A DNA stretch of 54,999 bases, taken from positions 1 through 54,999 of the forward strand of contig NZ_JAQTQR010000007.1 in the NCBI RefSeq assembly GCF_028712165.1. Direction: 5' to 3'. The DNA is from Sulfuricurvum sp. Lineage in GTDB: Bacteria; Campylobacterota; Campylobacteria; Campylobacterales; Sulfurimonadaceae. The notes beneath the pieces are model-generated. The model made no database searches. It saw only the letters and a program-made list of their open reading frames with translations, and had not been told where the DNA came from. Positions within the stretch are counted from its first letter, which is position 1. Each line of letters starts with the position of its first letter. The translations under genes were made by a program, and so were the position numbers. Below are positions 16,913 through 24,813 of the stretch, in pieces.

Positions 16913-18547
16913 GTGGCAAATGTTAAGTTTAATGTTGGTGATAATGCAGTAATTCAATTAGGTGAAAATTTATACAAAAACATATATGGAGTTTTAATAG
17001 AGTATATTACAAATTCATATGATGCTGATGCTTCTATTGTTGAAATCAAGATTGACAGAACCAAAAGGTTAATAATGATTTCTGACGATGGCACCGGTAT
17101 GACACACGCCGAACTACATAGTGTTTTTTTAGATGTTGGACTTAACAGAAGGAGACAACTCAATCTAACACCAAAGCGTAGGCTAGTAACTGGTAGAAAA
17201 GGATTTGGAAAATTAGCATGTTTTGGTTTGTTTGAGAGTTTTATTGTAGAAACTGTAAAAAATAATCTATTTAGTAAATTAGAAATCACTACTGGAGAAA
17301 ACGAGTTTGGTGAATTTAATTATACTGCTAACATAAATGATAAAGCAAAAAAAGTTAACCAAGAGAATGGAACTAAAATTTATTTGATTAATAATACCCA
17401 AGAGATTACAGATAATAAATCATTAGCTGAGTCAATTGCTAAGCGAATTAATCTTATGTATGATGCTAATCAATTTGATCGAGATGGTTTTAAAATAAAG
17501 TTAGAAGATATTACTATTGATAAAACATATAGAAATAGTATAGTTTTGAATACAGATATTAAGTTTAAATACAATATCCCTGAAGATTTAAAAAGATTTA
17601 CAAAAGACAAAGAGCTTATTAAGTATATAGAAGAAAATAAAATCAATGGTGTTGTAATAGCACGTGAGAAGACCGTTCGTATAAAAGAAAATAAAGGTAT
17701 TGTATTATTTGCTAGAGGTAAATTGTGTCAAGAAGCAACTTATTTAGATATTAATCCATCCAATAACTATGGATATGCACATTTATATGGAGAATTTAAT
17801 GTTGATTTTATTGACAATGAGAGTAAAGATAATATTGGTACCGATAGAACAGCTTTAAAAGAAACAGAAACAACGTTAAAATTATTTGAAGTTATTGAAA
17901 GTTTAATGAAAGCGTATGCAAGATTATATGATGAAGATGAACGTGCAAGAAAAGAAAATGCAATTGAAGAGTTTAAAGGTGACGATAAATATAAAGTAAT
18001 TACAAAAACTATTGAATCTATTAAAGACTTAAGTTTAAGAAAAGAACTATTTAAACTTTTCCAAATAAAAATAAAAAATAGTGTAACAGAAAATATTATT
18101 GATGTGGAAGACATAGAAAACTTTGAAAAAGTTGCAAACTCAATTATGTCATATAATCTACAGTCAGAACAAATTAGCAAGGATGAATCTAAAGACAATG
18201 TGATCACTTCATACGATTACTTGATTGCATATTTACGAAATAAATACACATACACTGGTAATGATGGTGTTGATATTATGAACTTTTTATATGGACAAAA
18301 CAACCAAAATGTAGAATATTCAGCTTTATCACTAAGAACAACACACACTGTAAAAGATGACATAAAAAAATCGATGAGAGAACTTGGTAATGCGATTGTG
18401 AACTTACGAAATTCTATGATGCATACAAATGATAGAGAATGTATTAATACAAATATTTCAATTGAAAATTCAAAAAGATTTTTGGTAATGGTGGATCTTT
18501 TTATTGAATTAGATATTTTGTTTTTTATTCCTATTCCTATTCCATAA
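16913..18547 (+). CDS. GHKL (MORC-like) ATPase with HEPN-like C-terminus
   Basis: This 544-residue protein has an N-terminal GHKL ATPase fold: N-box EYITNSYDADA (30-40), G1 DDGTGM (58-63) and G2 GRKGFGK (94-100). This is the layout of MORC, MutL and Hsp90-type ATPases. The C-terminal part is helical, and LRNSMMHTND near residue 505 fits the R-N-x-x-x-H pattern of HEPN nucleases. GTG 16913 is preferred since GGAG sits 8 bases upstream; a second GTG nine bases earlier overlaps that site. It converges with a C5-methyltransferase gene, with 39 bases of overlap. Such ATPase-methylase neighbours suggest a restriction-type defence, which is an inference. Confidence 0.8.
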   Translation: MANVKFNVGDNAVIQLGENLYKNIYGVLIEYITNSYDADASIVEIKIDRTKRLIMISDDGTGMTHAELHSVFLDVGLNRRRQLNLTPKRRLVTGRKGFGKLACFGLFESFIVETVKNNLFSKLEITTGENEFGEFNYTANINDKAKKVNQENGTKIYLINNTQEITDNKSLAESIAKRINLMYDANQFDRDGFKIKLEDITIDKTYRNSIVLNTDIKFKYNIPEDLKRFTKDKELIKYIEENKINGVVIAREKTVRIKENKGIVLFARGKLCQEATYLDINPSNNYGYAHLYGEFNVDFIDNESKDNIGTDRTALKETETTLKLFEVIESLMKAYARLYDEDERARKENAIEEFKGDDKYKVITKTIESIKDLSLRKELFKLFQIKIKNSVTENIIDVEDIENFEKVANSIMSYNLQSEQISKDESKDNVITSYDYLIAYLRNKYTYTGNDGVDIMNFLYGQNNQNVEYSALSLRTTHTVKDDIKKSMRELGNAIVNLRNSMMHTNDRECINTNISIENSKRFLVMVDLFIELDILFFIPIPIP

Positions 18548-19576
18548 TTGTGAAGTAAGAGCATAAACAATGGTTTCACCAACGGCTTTTGACAAATTAA
18601 CTGGTACAGCATTGCCAATTTGTTTTGCTATTTCTGTTTCACTGCCAAAAAAATTATAATTTGCTGGAAATGATTGAATGAGAGCTCCTTCCCTAAGAGA
18701 TAAAGCTCTATCTTCTTCAGGATGACCAAATCTTCCACTGTAGTATTGATTGAATTTTGTTGTAATTGTTGAGCTTAGACTGTTCCATGCTAATCTGCCA
18801 TAATTATCTAAAAATACTTCTTTTCTTGCGTGACATGGTACTTTCAACTCATTACTCCAAACAGAACGTAAACCACCATTTTTAGGTGTTGCTTTTATTC
18901 TTTTTAAATTAATTTCATTAAGTGTTTTAGATTTATGTAAAGGATCAGTTTCTGAGGGCTGGTCGTGATTGATAGACTCAAGATGGTAAATTACATCTTT
19001 TAGTGTAATAGGTGTTTTGTAATGAAGATTTTCAAAGGAAAGGTTTATCTTTTTTAATCTTGTAGCAATAAGAAATAATCTTTTTCGATTCTGTGCTACA
19101 GAAAAATTTTTGGCATTTAAGACTTTGTATTCAAGTTTATAGCCATTAAGCTCAAGCATTTCAATAAATTTTGCAAAAAAAGGGTTCTCTTCATTCAATC
19201 TACTAACATTTTCCATTAATACAAAGTGAGGCCTAACTCCTTTAATGATTCTTCTAAATTCATCAAGAAGTGTTTTTCTATCATCGTCTTGTTTTTTTCT
19301 AGTATTTATCATACTGTATGGCTGACAAGGTGCACATCCTGCAATCATTGTAAAATCGTTTTTTGAAATATTACATAAAAAGAGTTCTTTGATTTCTTTT
19401 GCAGTTATTTCAACAATACTTTTATTAATAAATTTTGCTTTGTTATTATGCTCATATGTTTCTTTGCATGAACTTTCTATATCAACACCGGCGAATACAT
19501 CAATTCCAGATAACCTTAATCCATGAGTTAAACCACCTGCACCACAAAAAAAATCTATAGCTTTAATTCTTTTCAT
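18509..19576 (-). CDS. DNA (cytosine-5)-methyltransferase
   Basis: This complete 355-residue m5C methyltransferase has motif I DFFCGAGGLTHGL (8-20), motif IV GCAPCQPYS with the catalytic Cys84, motif VI ENV (122-124) and motif VIII QNRKRLF (162-168). A target-recognition region (about 190-270) precedes motif IX around LREGALIQSFP and motif X KQIGNAVPVNLSKAVG. It transfers a methyl group from S-adenosylmethionine to cytosine C5. The start ATG 19576 has GGAG upstream and overlaps the DUF6471 gene by 14 bases. No separate restriction endonuclease gene is recognisable beside it. The recognition sequence cannot be read from the protein. Confidence 0.96.
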   Translation of the reverse strand: MKRIKAIDFFCGAGGLTHGLRLSGIDVFAGVDIESSCKETYEHNNKAKFINKSIVEITAKEIKELFLCNISKNDFTMIAGCAPCQPYSMINTRKKQDDDRKTLLDEFRRIIKGVRPHFVLMENVSRLNEENPFFAKFIEMLELNGYKLEYKVLNAKNFSVAQNRKRLFLIATRLKKINLSFENLHYKTPITLKDVIYHLESINHDQPSETDPLHKSKTLNEINLKRIKATPKNGGLRSVWSNELKVPCHARKEVFLDNYGRLAWNSLSSTITTKFNQYYSGRFGHPEEDRALSLREGALIQSFPANYNFFGSETEIAKQIGNAVPVNLSKAVGETIVYALTSQLWNRNRNKKQNI

Positions 19577-19823
19577 TATTAACTCCTATTTCTATATTAT
19601 TTGTATCAAAATTGATATGCATTACATCAAGGACATACATGCATTGAAAGAAAAAATTTGCACTAAAATTTGCTCTAGATATTTTGTTGTTAAAAGATTG
19701 TTCATTTAGTGAGATATTAAATGTTTTCTTTAGAAGTTCACAAATCTTTTTTGTGGTTACTCTTCTTTCTCTCATCACAGCCCTCAGTTTATTGCTAGCG
19801 TAGTCATTTAGCTTAACTTTCAT
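19563..19823 (-). CDS. DUF6471 helix-turn-helix-like regulator
   Basis: This 86-residue protein reads LNDYASNKLRAVMRERRVTTKKICELLK and then FNNKISRANFSANFFFQCM. It fits the DUF6471 pattern, a small Xre-like domain with 'KIsRg.Fs..FflQ' in its second half. Such proteins are typically encoded just upstream of methyltransferases. The overlap with the methyltransferase start points to one transcript, so a control (C-protein) role in setting methyltransferase levels is plausible. The 17-bp palindrome 45 bases upstream is a candidate binding site. The family call is from memory of its consensus. Confidence 0.7.
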   Translation of the reverse strand: MKVKLNDYASNKLRAVMRERRVTTKKICELLKKTFNISLNEQSFNNKISRANFSANFFFQCMYVLDVMHINFDTNNIEIGVNNEKN

Positions 19824-19867
19824 TACAAAATATCGACCTTAATATTTAGTTTATCTATTGTATCTAT

Positions 19868-19909
19868 ATTAGTATTATTATACTCTTAAAAAAGTATAAT
19901 AATACTAAT
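19868..19909. promoter_or_regulatory. Perfect 17-bp palindrome upstream of the methyltransferase operon
   Basis: ATTAGTATTATTATACT (19868-19884) and AGTATAATAATACTAAT (19893-19909) are perfect inverted arms around the 8-base spacer CTTAAAAA. The site lies between the tniQ stop (20041) and the DUF6471 start (19823), both on the minus strand. It has almost no GC and no T run after it, so an operator for the DUF6471 protein, or a weak terminator for tniQ, is more likely than a strong intrinsic terminator. Confidence 0.6.
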
Positions 19910-19930
19910 TAATGAGTATAAAATGTACAT
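19904..19930 (+). repeat. Internal TnsB-like site
   Basis: CTAATTAATGAGTATAAAAT (19905-19924) is followed by GTACAT. Read inward from the true right terminus, the element has CTAATTAATGAGAATAAATATACAT, and the left end has CGAGAATGTACAT. The similarity suggests a TnsB-binding site at the boundary between cargo and the tns operon. Its orientation is that of a left end. No TGTCA terminus is evident 12 bases further out, so it may be a decayed former end or a regulatory site. Confidence 0.5.
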
Positions 19931-20040
19931 ATATTTTCAGTGAGAAACATCAACGTAGTTATGATAAAAAAAGATTTTATTGATTGAGATTAATTTACTA
20001 TATAAGAAAATATAGCTTGTTGGTGAGTTTATAAAAATAC

Positions 20041-21180
20041 TTACAAAGGTGTTTGGAATATATTGCTACCAAGCTTATTATGATAAAAGTCACATTGAAA
20101 TAATTTTTTCAAAATTATTTTATTGACGATAATCCCTTGGATTGTTAGCCATTTAGCTGCATTTTGGATCTCTTGTAATGTTAATAAGTCAGATGTAAAA
20201 CACGTTTGTGCTGCCACTTTATCCAAAAGTTTTTCATACCAAAACGCTCTTTTTTTCAACTCTTTCGTAAGTAGCCAATGAGTGAGAGCATTCGCTTTTA
20301 CAAAGCGATCAAAATTCCTTGGATAGTGGTTAAACAACTCTATAATCGCTGACAAGATAATAACTTGCTGTGGGATACTAAGTTCACGAATGACAGGTTG
20401 GGTTTTGGTAAAACGGGTTCTTTTGGCGATATTCTTGATCTTTGCTTGATGATCGATAGACTCATTCTTTTTGTAGACAAGTATCAATTTGGCAAGTTGT
20501 ACAAAGACCTCAAAAAATAAAAATGAGTAGATTGGTATTTTATTGAAAACTATGTAGCCTCTTTTGCGAATTGACTGTATTCTGTGCATTCGTTTGAACG
20601 CTAAATCAAATGTTTTCGGTACTGTCAACTTTCGTGCCTTTCGCAGATCGAATCCGCATTTGTGACAAAATACATACGGCAAAGTATTGCGATACATATG
20701 GGTAATTTTGAGCAATGTATTGCATGAAGGACAGCGATCATAAAGATAGCAGTGATGTTTGAAGCAAACCGTCGAGAATAGAACTTTCCAACTTTTGCGA
20801 TAATATGGAAAGTGATCCTCTCGTAGACATACTGGACAGAAACGCTGAGGAACGATAAAGGTATTTAGGCCATCAGGTATAATTGATTCTTGAAGATAAC
20901 TCTCATAGGATTTGAGACTCATCTGATATATGGTTTCAAAGCTAAGAGCACTTTTTTGTTCGATGATATGTAGGATAGCATCCGATACCGAGGCATCAAA
21001 GTTAGGTCTCCAGTTGAATTTTCCGGTAGAGAAGTGCATATTCATAAATGTTTTGGGATGAGTTAAATGAGCGTATGCCGTTCGTGCAAGCCATGAGCTG
21101 AGGATTTCGTCCGGGAGTGGTTTGGGAATAAGCAAAAATCGCGAAGCAGTAACCGCCGGATTTTTGACTTTTTTGATCAT
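20041..21180 (-). CDS. TniQ/TnsD-family target-selection protein
   Basis: This 379-residue protein starts with LPDEILSSWLAR (22-33), the TniQ signature. A zinc-binding region follows with CPVC (115-118), CFKHHC (139-144), CPSC (150-153) and CHKC (172-175). The C-terminal half (180-379) is helical and could bind DNA. TniQ/TnsD proteins choose the target site and recruit TnsC. Its length lies between minimal TniQ and Tn7 TnsD (508 residues). It overlaps tnsC by four bases. Whether it recognises dprA is unknown, but it is the best candidate for the insertion choice seen here. Confidence 0.9.
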   Translation of the reverse strand: MIKKVKNPAVTASRFLLIPKPLPDEILSSWLARTAYAHLTHPKTFMNMHFSTGKFNWRPNFDASVSDAILHIIEQKSALSFETIYQMSLKSYESYLQESIIPDGLNTFIVPQRFCPVCLREDHFPYYRKSWKVLFSTVCFKHHCYLYDRCPSCNTLLKITHMYRNTLPYVFCHKCGFDLRKARKLTVPKTFDLAFKRMHRIQSIRKRGYIVFNKIPIYSFLFFEVFVQLAKLILVYKKNESIDHQAKIKNIAKRTRFTKTQPVIRELSIPQQVIILSAIIELFNHYPRNFDRFVKANALTHWLLTKELKKRAFWYEKLLDKVAAQTCFTSDLLTLQEIQNAAKWLTIQGIIVNKIILKKLFQCDFYHNKLGSNIFQTPL

Positions 21181-22112
21181 AACTGTTCGAGCATCGCGTT
21201 TTTCGAACGTTGATGTGGAGAGACGTAGTTGCAGGCGCGTATCTCGGTCAGGGTGATACGTTCGGATTTTGTTTCAATGGCGATCTTGGCAGCTTGGCGT
21301 AACAGATCGAACATATTGCCTATATAGCCGTCACTGAGTTCCAAAATCTCATCGGCCACGGCTTCATCGGTTAGTTTTGACTCATGTTTGAGCGGAAGGC
21401 GACTCGCATAAGTTGCTAAAAGACTTCCGAATTCATCATCGAATTGCCATTTAGGAAGATACATTGGCATAAAACGGCTCTCGATCTGAGGATCGGTATT
21501 TATTGCACTGAGAGCAGCTTTAGTGCCGGCAAGTACGATCGGGATCTGTAGCGCATTGGAGAGACTTTTGATGGCATTTAAAACCTGCTTTTGTCTGGCA
21601 ATAGAACCACTCAGGATATTATGTATTTCATCGATCACCAGCATCTCAACTTCGAGAAGTTTCAAATAGTATTGTACGAGGTATTGTTTTCGTACAACGG
21701 TTTCGGTCTCTTTATAGGGGACAGAAAGATTAGAGAGTATTTGGCTATAGAGTCGTGATTCGCTAGGTTCATTCGGTGCATCAACATGGACGACCGGAAT
21801 TCCGGCACCGGTATGGGTGTCGAAATAATCATTCGGTAGATTTGCCGGGCGTTCAATATTGTAGTCATAGGGTGGATGAAGTTCTGCAAATCGACTAATG
21901 ATCGAACTTTTTCCATTGTTTCCTTCACCCACAATAAGAAGACTGGTGATGCGAGGAAAGTTTTTTCCGTATTTGAAAAGTTCTTCGAGCTTGTCAAGCA
22001 TTAGTTTTGCTCTTGGGTAATTAATCCACCGGTATTGAAAAATAAATGCCATACGCTCTTCATCGGAGCTTTCAAGGAGATACTGATACTCTTTGGCCAA
22101 TAGATTATTCAT
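21177..22112 (-). CDS. tnsC: TnsC/TniB-family AAA+ ATPase, transposition regulator
   Basis: This 311-residue AAA+ ATPase has Walker A VGEGNNGKSS (61-70), Walker B LVIDEIH (158-164) and sensor 1 IVLAGT (192-197). It bridges the target selector (TniQ, possibly TnsE) and the transposase, and in Tn7-family elements it imposes target immunity. It is shorter than Tn7 TnsC (555 residues) and closer to TniB-like compact forms. The start ATG overlaps the tnsB stop, and its own stop overlaps tniQ, so tnsABC-tniQ is one translationally coupled operon. Confidence 0.93.
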   Translation of the reverse strand: MNNLLAKEYQYLLESSDEERMAFIFQYRWINYPRAKLMLDKLEELFKYGKNFPRITSLLIVGEGNNGKSSIISRFAELHPPYDYNIERPANLPNDYFDTHTGAGIPVVHVDAPNEPSESRLYSQILSNLSVPYKETETVVRKQYLVQYYLKLLEVEMLVIDEIHNILSGSIARQKQVLNAIKSLSNALQIPIVLAGTKAALSAINTDPQIESRFMPMYLPKWQFDDEFGSLLATYASRLPLKHESKLTDEAVADEILELSDGYIGNMFDLLRQAAKIAIETKSERITLTEIRACNYVSPHQRSKNAMLEQL

Positions 22113-23977
22113 GAATCTTTTCCCTCAGCTTTATATTCAACGACATCAAAAATCTCGATTTTTCCAAAGCTTCTTTTTCGAACCGGTTTTTCATTGGAAT
22201 CTTTCGTAAGTACATCTTCTGAAATAGCAGAAGGCTTTTTGACTGATGATGGTGGTGTCTGTTTTCGTAAACTATTAGTCGCTCGTTTGGCACTTTTTTC
22301 GATCTCTTCGAGGTTATGGTAGGCTCTAAAAATATCGTTTTCATCATAGTTTGTTTTGCGCTGATCTGCTAAAAGTCGTTTGATGGCTTGTAGCTCCCAG
22401 ATATTCATCGCCGGTGCACTCATGCGACGGTAAGGTACATCGAGATAGATATTTAGATTGGGGTCATAAACATGTATGCGACTGATATCCATGGGATCAC
22501 GTTTAATTTTTAGTTTGAGTTTTTGATCATTGGCATCTTTTCGATTCACAAAACGACGCAACGTATCGTCGTAATAAGTAATATCCTCTAAAGTGATTCC
22601 ATTGCGCTGTACGGTACGATAAAAAGTAGGAAGAAGCGATATGCGAATATGTTCATCATCTTCGATCATAGCGGGGAGAATACCGACTTGTGGATTGTTT
22701 TCATCTTCTTCGATACCGAATTGGTATCGTTGTAAAGGGGTGGTTTCAATTCCATGGTGATAGGTTTTATGATAAATATTGACAATGTACTGTGTCAACC
22801 ATTTTTCGAGTTCTTTGATAGTCAGAGAAGCTTGTTTTTCTGAATCATAGCTTCCACGTTCTTTGACATTGGAGAATGTTGCTCCCGGAAGATTATGTAT
22901 TTCTTTGTTAATTGTTAAGAAAATTCGTTCTATATTCCCCCCGAATTGAGGTCGTGCAACGGGGCGTTTTTCGATAGAGATACCGTATTCTTCACAGACA
23001 CGTTGAACTTCGCTCCCAACTAGCTCTGCACCATTATCGCTATGCAAAACACGTGGTGTACCATAGATGGGCCACTCGCCGTCGATATGAAGTTTTTTGA
23101 GATAACGTTCTTTTGGAAGAAAACATTGATAGAGGCATTGTCCAACGTTGAAAAAGCCAGGTCCTTGGAAAGAGAGGAAAAAGCCTGCAACCATTCGGCT
23201 ATAGACATCGATAGCCAGTGTGAGATAGGGTCTGCCGATCGGAAGTCGGCGAAGATCATCCACAAGGATGATATCAAGTGGTGTATGATCTATCTGATAG
23301 ACATCAAGAGGATAGTTACCATTTTTGAATTCGCCTGAAAAGTCACCATATTGAGATAAAGCGGTTTTGTAATTTTCTCGACGTTTGAGTAAATACATTG
23401 GATCGATCTCTTTGATCCGATTGCGAACGGTATTTTCACTAGGCACAGGGGTATTTTCATGAATACAAGCCTGCTTAATTTTCATATAGGTGCGTTTGAA
23501 AGAATGTTTTTGTTTTTTGAGATAGTAACTCTCAAGAAGCTCGTTAATGATCTTATTTGTATCCTTGGGAAGACGTTTTTTCTTGGGACCTCGCTTTTTA
23601 GTTTGCGGTATCAGCGCACTTAACGTCGGGTTAGACTCAAAAGCTGATAACCATCGATAAACGGTAGATTGTCCGACTTTGTGGGTAGATGCAATTTTTT
23701 GAATATCTGTGGCACTACGTTTAGTCCCTATCAGCGGTTTGATAATCTCCAACCTTTGTTTGGCTGTGTCCCATTCAAGCTCAGTGTGATCATTTAAATC
23801 GATAACGGGTGAGTCATTTTGAGGTTTCGTAGAGAGTTCAGTAATGGAAACGGATGCAACATTGCCATACTTTGCATGTTTGATATTGACTTTAGTGAGC
23901 CCATCGGCTCCAATTACCCTATACTCCTCATCGTCCCAATAGACGGTTGCACCATAACTAAAGTCTACTTTTGCCAT
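22109..23977 (-). CDS. tnsB: TnsB-family DDE transposase
   Basis: This 622-residue transposase cuts and joins the 3' ends of the element. A helix-turn-helix region (about 75-112, KVGQSTVYRWLSAF) precedes the DDE catalytic core. The triad is D230 in QIDHT, D314 in HSDNG and E350 in GGNIER, with the standard 35-residue second spacing. A beta-barrel and a basic tail follow. ATG 23977 is preferred because AAGGATTC lies upstream and it gives a 13-base overlap with tnsA; an earlier in-frame ATG at 24061 would lie 97 bases inside tnsA. The catalytic residues are intact. Confidence 0.95.
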   Translation of the reverse strand: MAKVDFSYGATVYWDDEEYRVIGADGLTKVNIKHAKYGNVASVSITELSTKPQNDSPVIDLNDHTELEWDTAKQRLEIIKPLIGTKRSATDIQKIASTHKVGQSTVYRWLSAFESNPTLSALIPQTKKRGPKKKRLPKDTNKIINELLESYYLKKQKHSFKRTYMKIKQACIHENTPVPSENTVRNRIKEIDPMYLLKRRENYKTALSQYGDFSGEFKNGNYPLDVYQIDHTPLDIILVDDLRRLPIGRPYLTLAIDVYSRMVAGFFLSFQGPGFFNVGQCLYQCFLPKERYLKKLHIDGEWPIYGTPRVLHSDNGAELVGSEVQRVCEEYGISIEKRPVARPQFGGNIERIFLTINKEIHNLPGATFSNVKERGSYDSEKQASLTIKELEKWLTQYIVNIYHKTYHHGIETTPLQRYQFGIEEDENNPQVGILPAMIEDDEHIRISLLPTFYRTVQRNGITLEDITYYDDTLRRFVNRKDANDQKLKLKIKRDPMDISRIHVYDPNLNIYLDVPYRRMSAPAMNIWELQAIKRLLADQRKTNYDENDIFRAYHNLEEIEKSAKRATNSLRKQTPPSSVKKPSAISEDVLTKDSNEKPVRKRSFGKIEIFDVVEYKAEGKDS

Positions 23978-24612
23978 AAAGAATCCTTTATAAGGGGGGA
24001 GTTCATTGAAAGTTTTTGGGTCAAGTCGATTATATTTGGATTTAATGCAATGAAATGCCATAGATAGGGGATAATTTTTCCATGACTTGAGCTATCGGTA
24101 TTTATCGCATATAAAAAATCGATAAGGGATATAGGGTCAGAAAGATTTTCATAGACGCTTTTAAAGCGTTCGTCAAATTTTTCTGTATTTTTCAAAAATG
24201 CGAATTTGTATAGGAACTTTAGATTTTGTAAATATATTGGATCAAATGTTGTATCGGTGAAAATCATGAAATTGTATTTGCCTTCACTCTCAATTTGATG
24301 GGTAATACAAGAAAGCTTTTGTCGTAATTCTTCATCACTATCAAGTTCATTTTTGTATTTAACTTCATAAACTGTCGAAGTGTTGTGATAATGAACGAGG
24401 GCATCTGGAGTATAAAAACGGTTGGAACCATCACATTCATACCGAAGTTTAAAAGGTTGCTCTTCGAATAAAACCACGGATGAATCGAATTCAAGAGTTA
24501 GAAAAAAATCATGTTCAAGTGTTGATTCAAATGCAAGTTGTTTCTTGTTCTTGCGACTCATAAAGTATCCGGTAACAGAGCGATAGCTCTTTTTAATTTT
24601 TCTGACTGCCAT
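23965..24612 (-). CDS. tnsA: TnsA-family endonuclease
   Basis: This 215-residue protein has a restriction-endonuclease-like active site: E33 in FESTLEHDFF, D70 in FYTPDALV, and E83/K85 in VYEVKYK (Tn7 TnsA has E63, D114, Q130, K132). TnsA cuts the 5' strands at the ends, which makes transposition cut-and-paste rather than replicative. The C-terminal region (about 130-215) would bind TnsC. It is the first gene of the operon, 201 bases from the right terminus. No Shine-Dalgarno precedes ATG 24612, which fits leaderless translation from the promoter noted upstream. Confidence 0.92.
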   Translation of the reverse strand: MAVRKIKKSYRSVTGYFMSRKNKKQLAFESTLEHDFFLTLEFDSSVVLFEEQPFKLRYECDGSNRFYTPDALVHYHNTSTVYEVKYKNELDSDEELRQKLSCITHQIESEGKYNFMIFTDTTFDPIYLQNLKFLYKFAFLKNTEKFDERFKSVYENLSDPISLIDFLYAINTDSSSHGKIIPYLWHFIALNPNIIDLTQKLSMNSPLIKDSLWQK

Positions 24613-24618
24613 GAGAAA

Positions 24619-24647
24619 ATATTACAACTTTTATAAAAAATTTGCAA
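24619..24647 (-). promoter_or_regulatory. Putative promoter of the tnsABC-tniQ operon
   Basis: On the minus strand TTGCAA (24647-24642) and TAATAT (24624-24619) are separated by exactly 17 bases. Transcription would begin very near the tnsA ATG, giving a leaderless message. The innermost TnsB-like repeat (24651-24674) lies directly upstream, so TnsB binding could repress this promoter, as is known for Tn7. Confidence 0.45.
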
Positions 24648-24650
24648 TAG

Positions 24651-24813
24651 TAATAAATTATCATTAATTAGTAGAAAATGTAATTTATTATCATTTTTAC
24701 TTGTATTTATTGTCATTATATATTTCCTCTATTTTCTCATTAAATAGGCACTTTTAAGTAGTTTTACGAGTATAATCATGTATATTTATTCTCATTAATT
24801 AGTGAGTATGACA
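24651..24813 (-). repeat. Transposon right end with five TnsB-like sites
   Basis: Read on the plus strand, five related copies of a TTATTNTCATTA word lie at about 24651-24674, 24682-24700, 24705-24722, 24731-24747 and 24785-24804. The end is TATGACA (24813). The inverted terminus TGTCATACTC matches the left TGTCATTTCC in its first six bases. Dense sites at the right and few at the left reproduce the polarity of Tn7 ends. The gap between the last two copies is larger than between the others. Confidence 0.8.

Larger units (their letters stand above)
10538..24813. mobile_element. Tn7-like transposon inserted in dprA (14,276 bp)
   Basis: The termini are 5'-TGTCA (10538) and TGACA-3' (24813), flanked by AAAAA duplications. 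Leftmost is a tnsE-like gene; at the right end a minus-strand operon encodes TnsA, TnsB, TnsC and TniQ. Cargo between them includes two small unknown genes, an intact dprA, an AAA ATPase, a GHKL ATPase, a C5-cytosine methyltransferase and a DUF6471 regulator. Having both TnsA and TnsB predicts cut-and-paste movement. The cargo is visibly AT-richer than the host flanks. No Cas gene or CRISPR array is present, so this is not a CRISPR-associated element. All transposition proteins look intact, so it may still be active. Confidence 0.95.

Noticed and set aside
19868-19909. Strong intrinsic terminator of tniQ
   Set aside because: The arms contain almost no GC and no T run follows on the minus strand; an operator is at least as likely.
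23978-24061. Extended TnsB start at 24061
   Set aside because: It would overlap tnsA by 97 bases and adds residues with no family likeness; ATG 23977 has its own ribosome site.
10538-24813. CRISPR-associated transposon (CAST)
   Set aside because: TniQ is small and a CAST was considered, but no Cas12k or Cascade gene and no CRISPR repeat-spacer array occur anywhere in the window.
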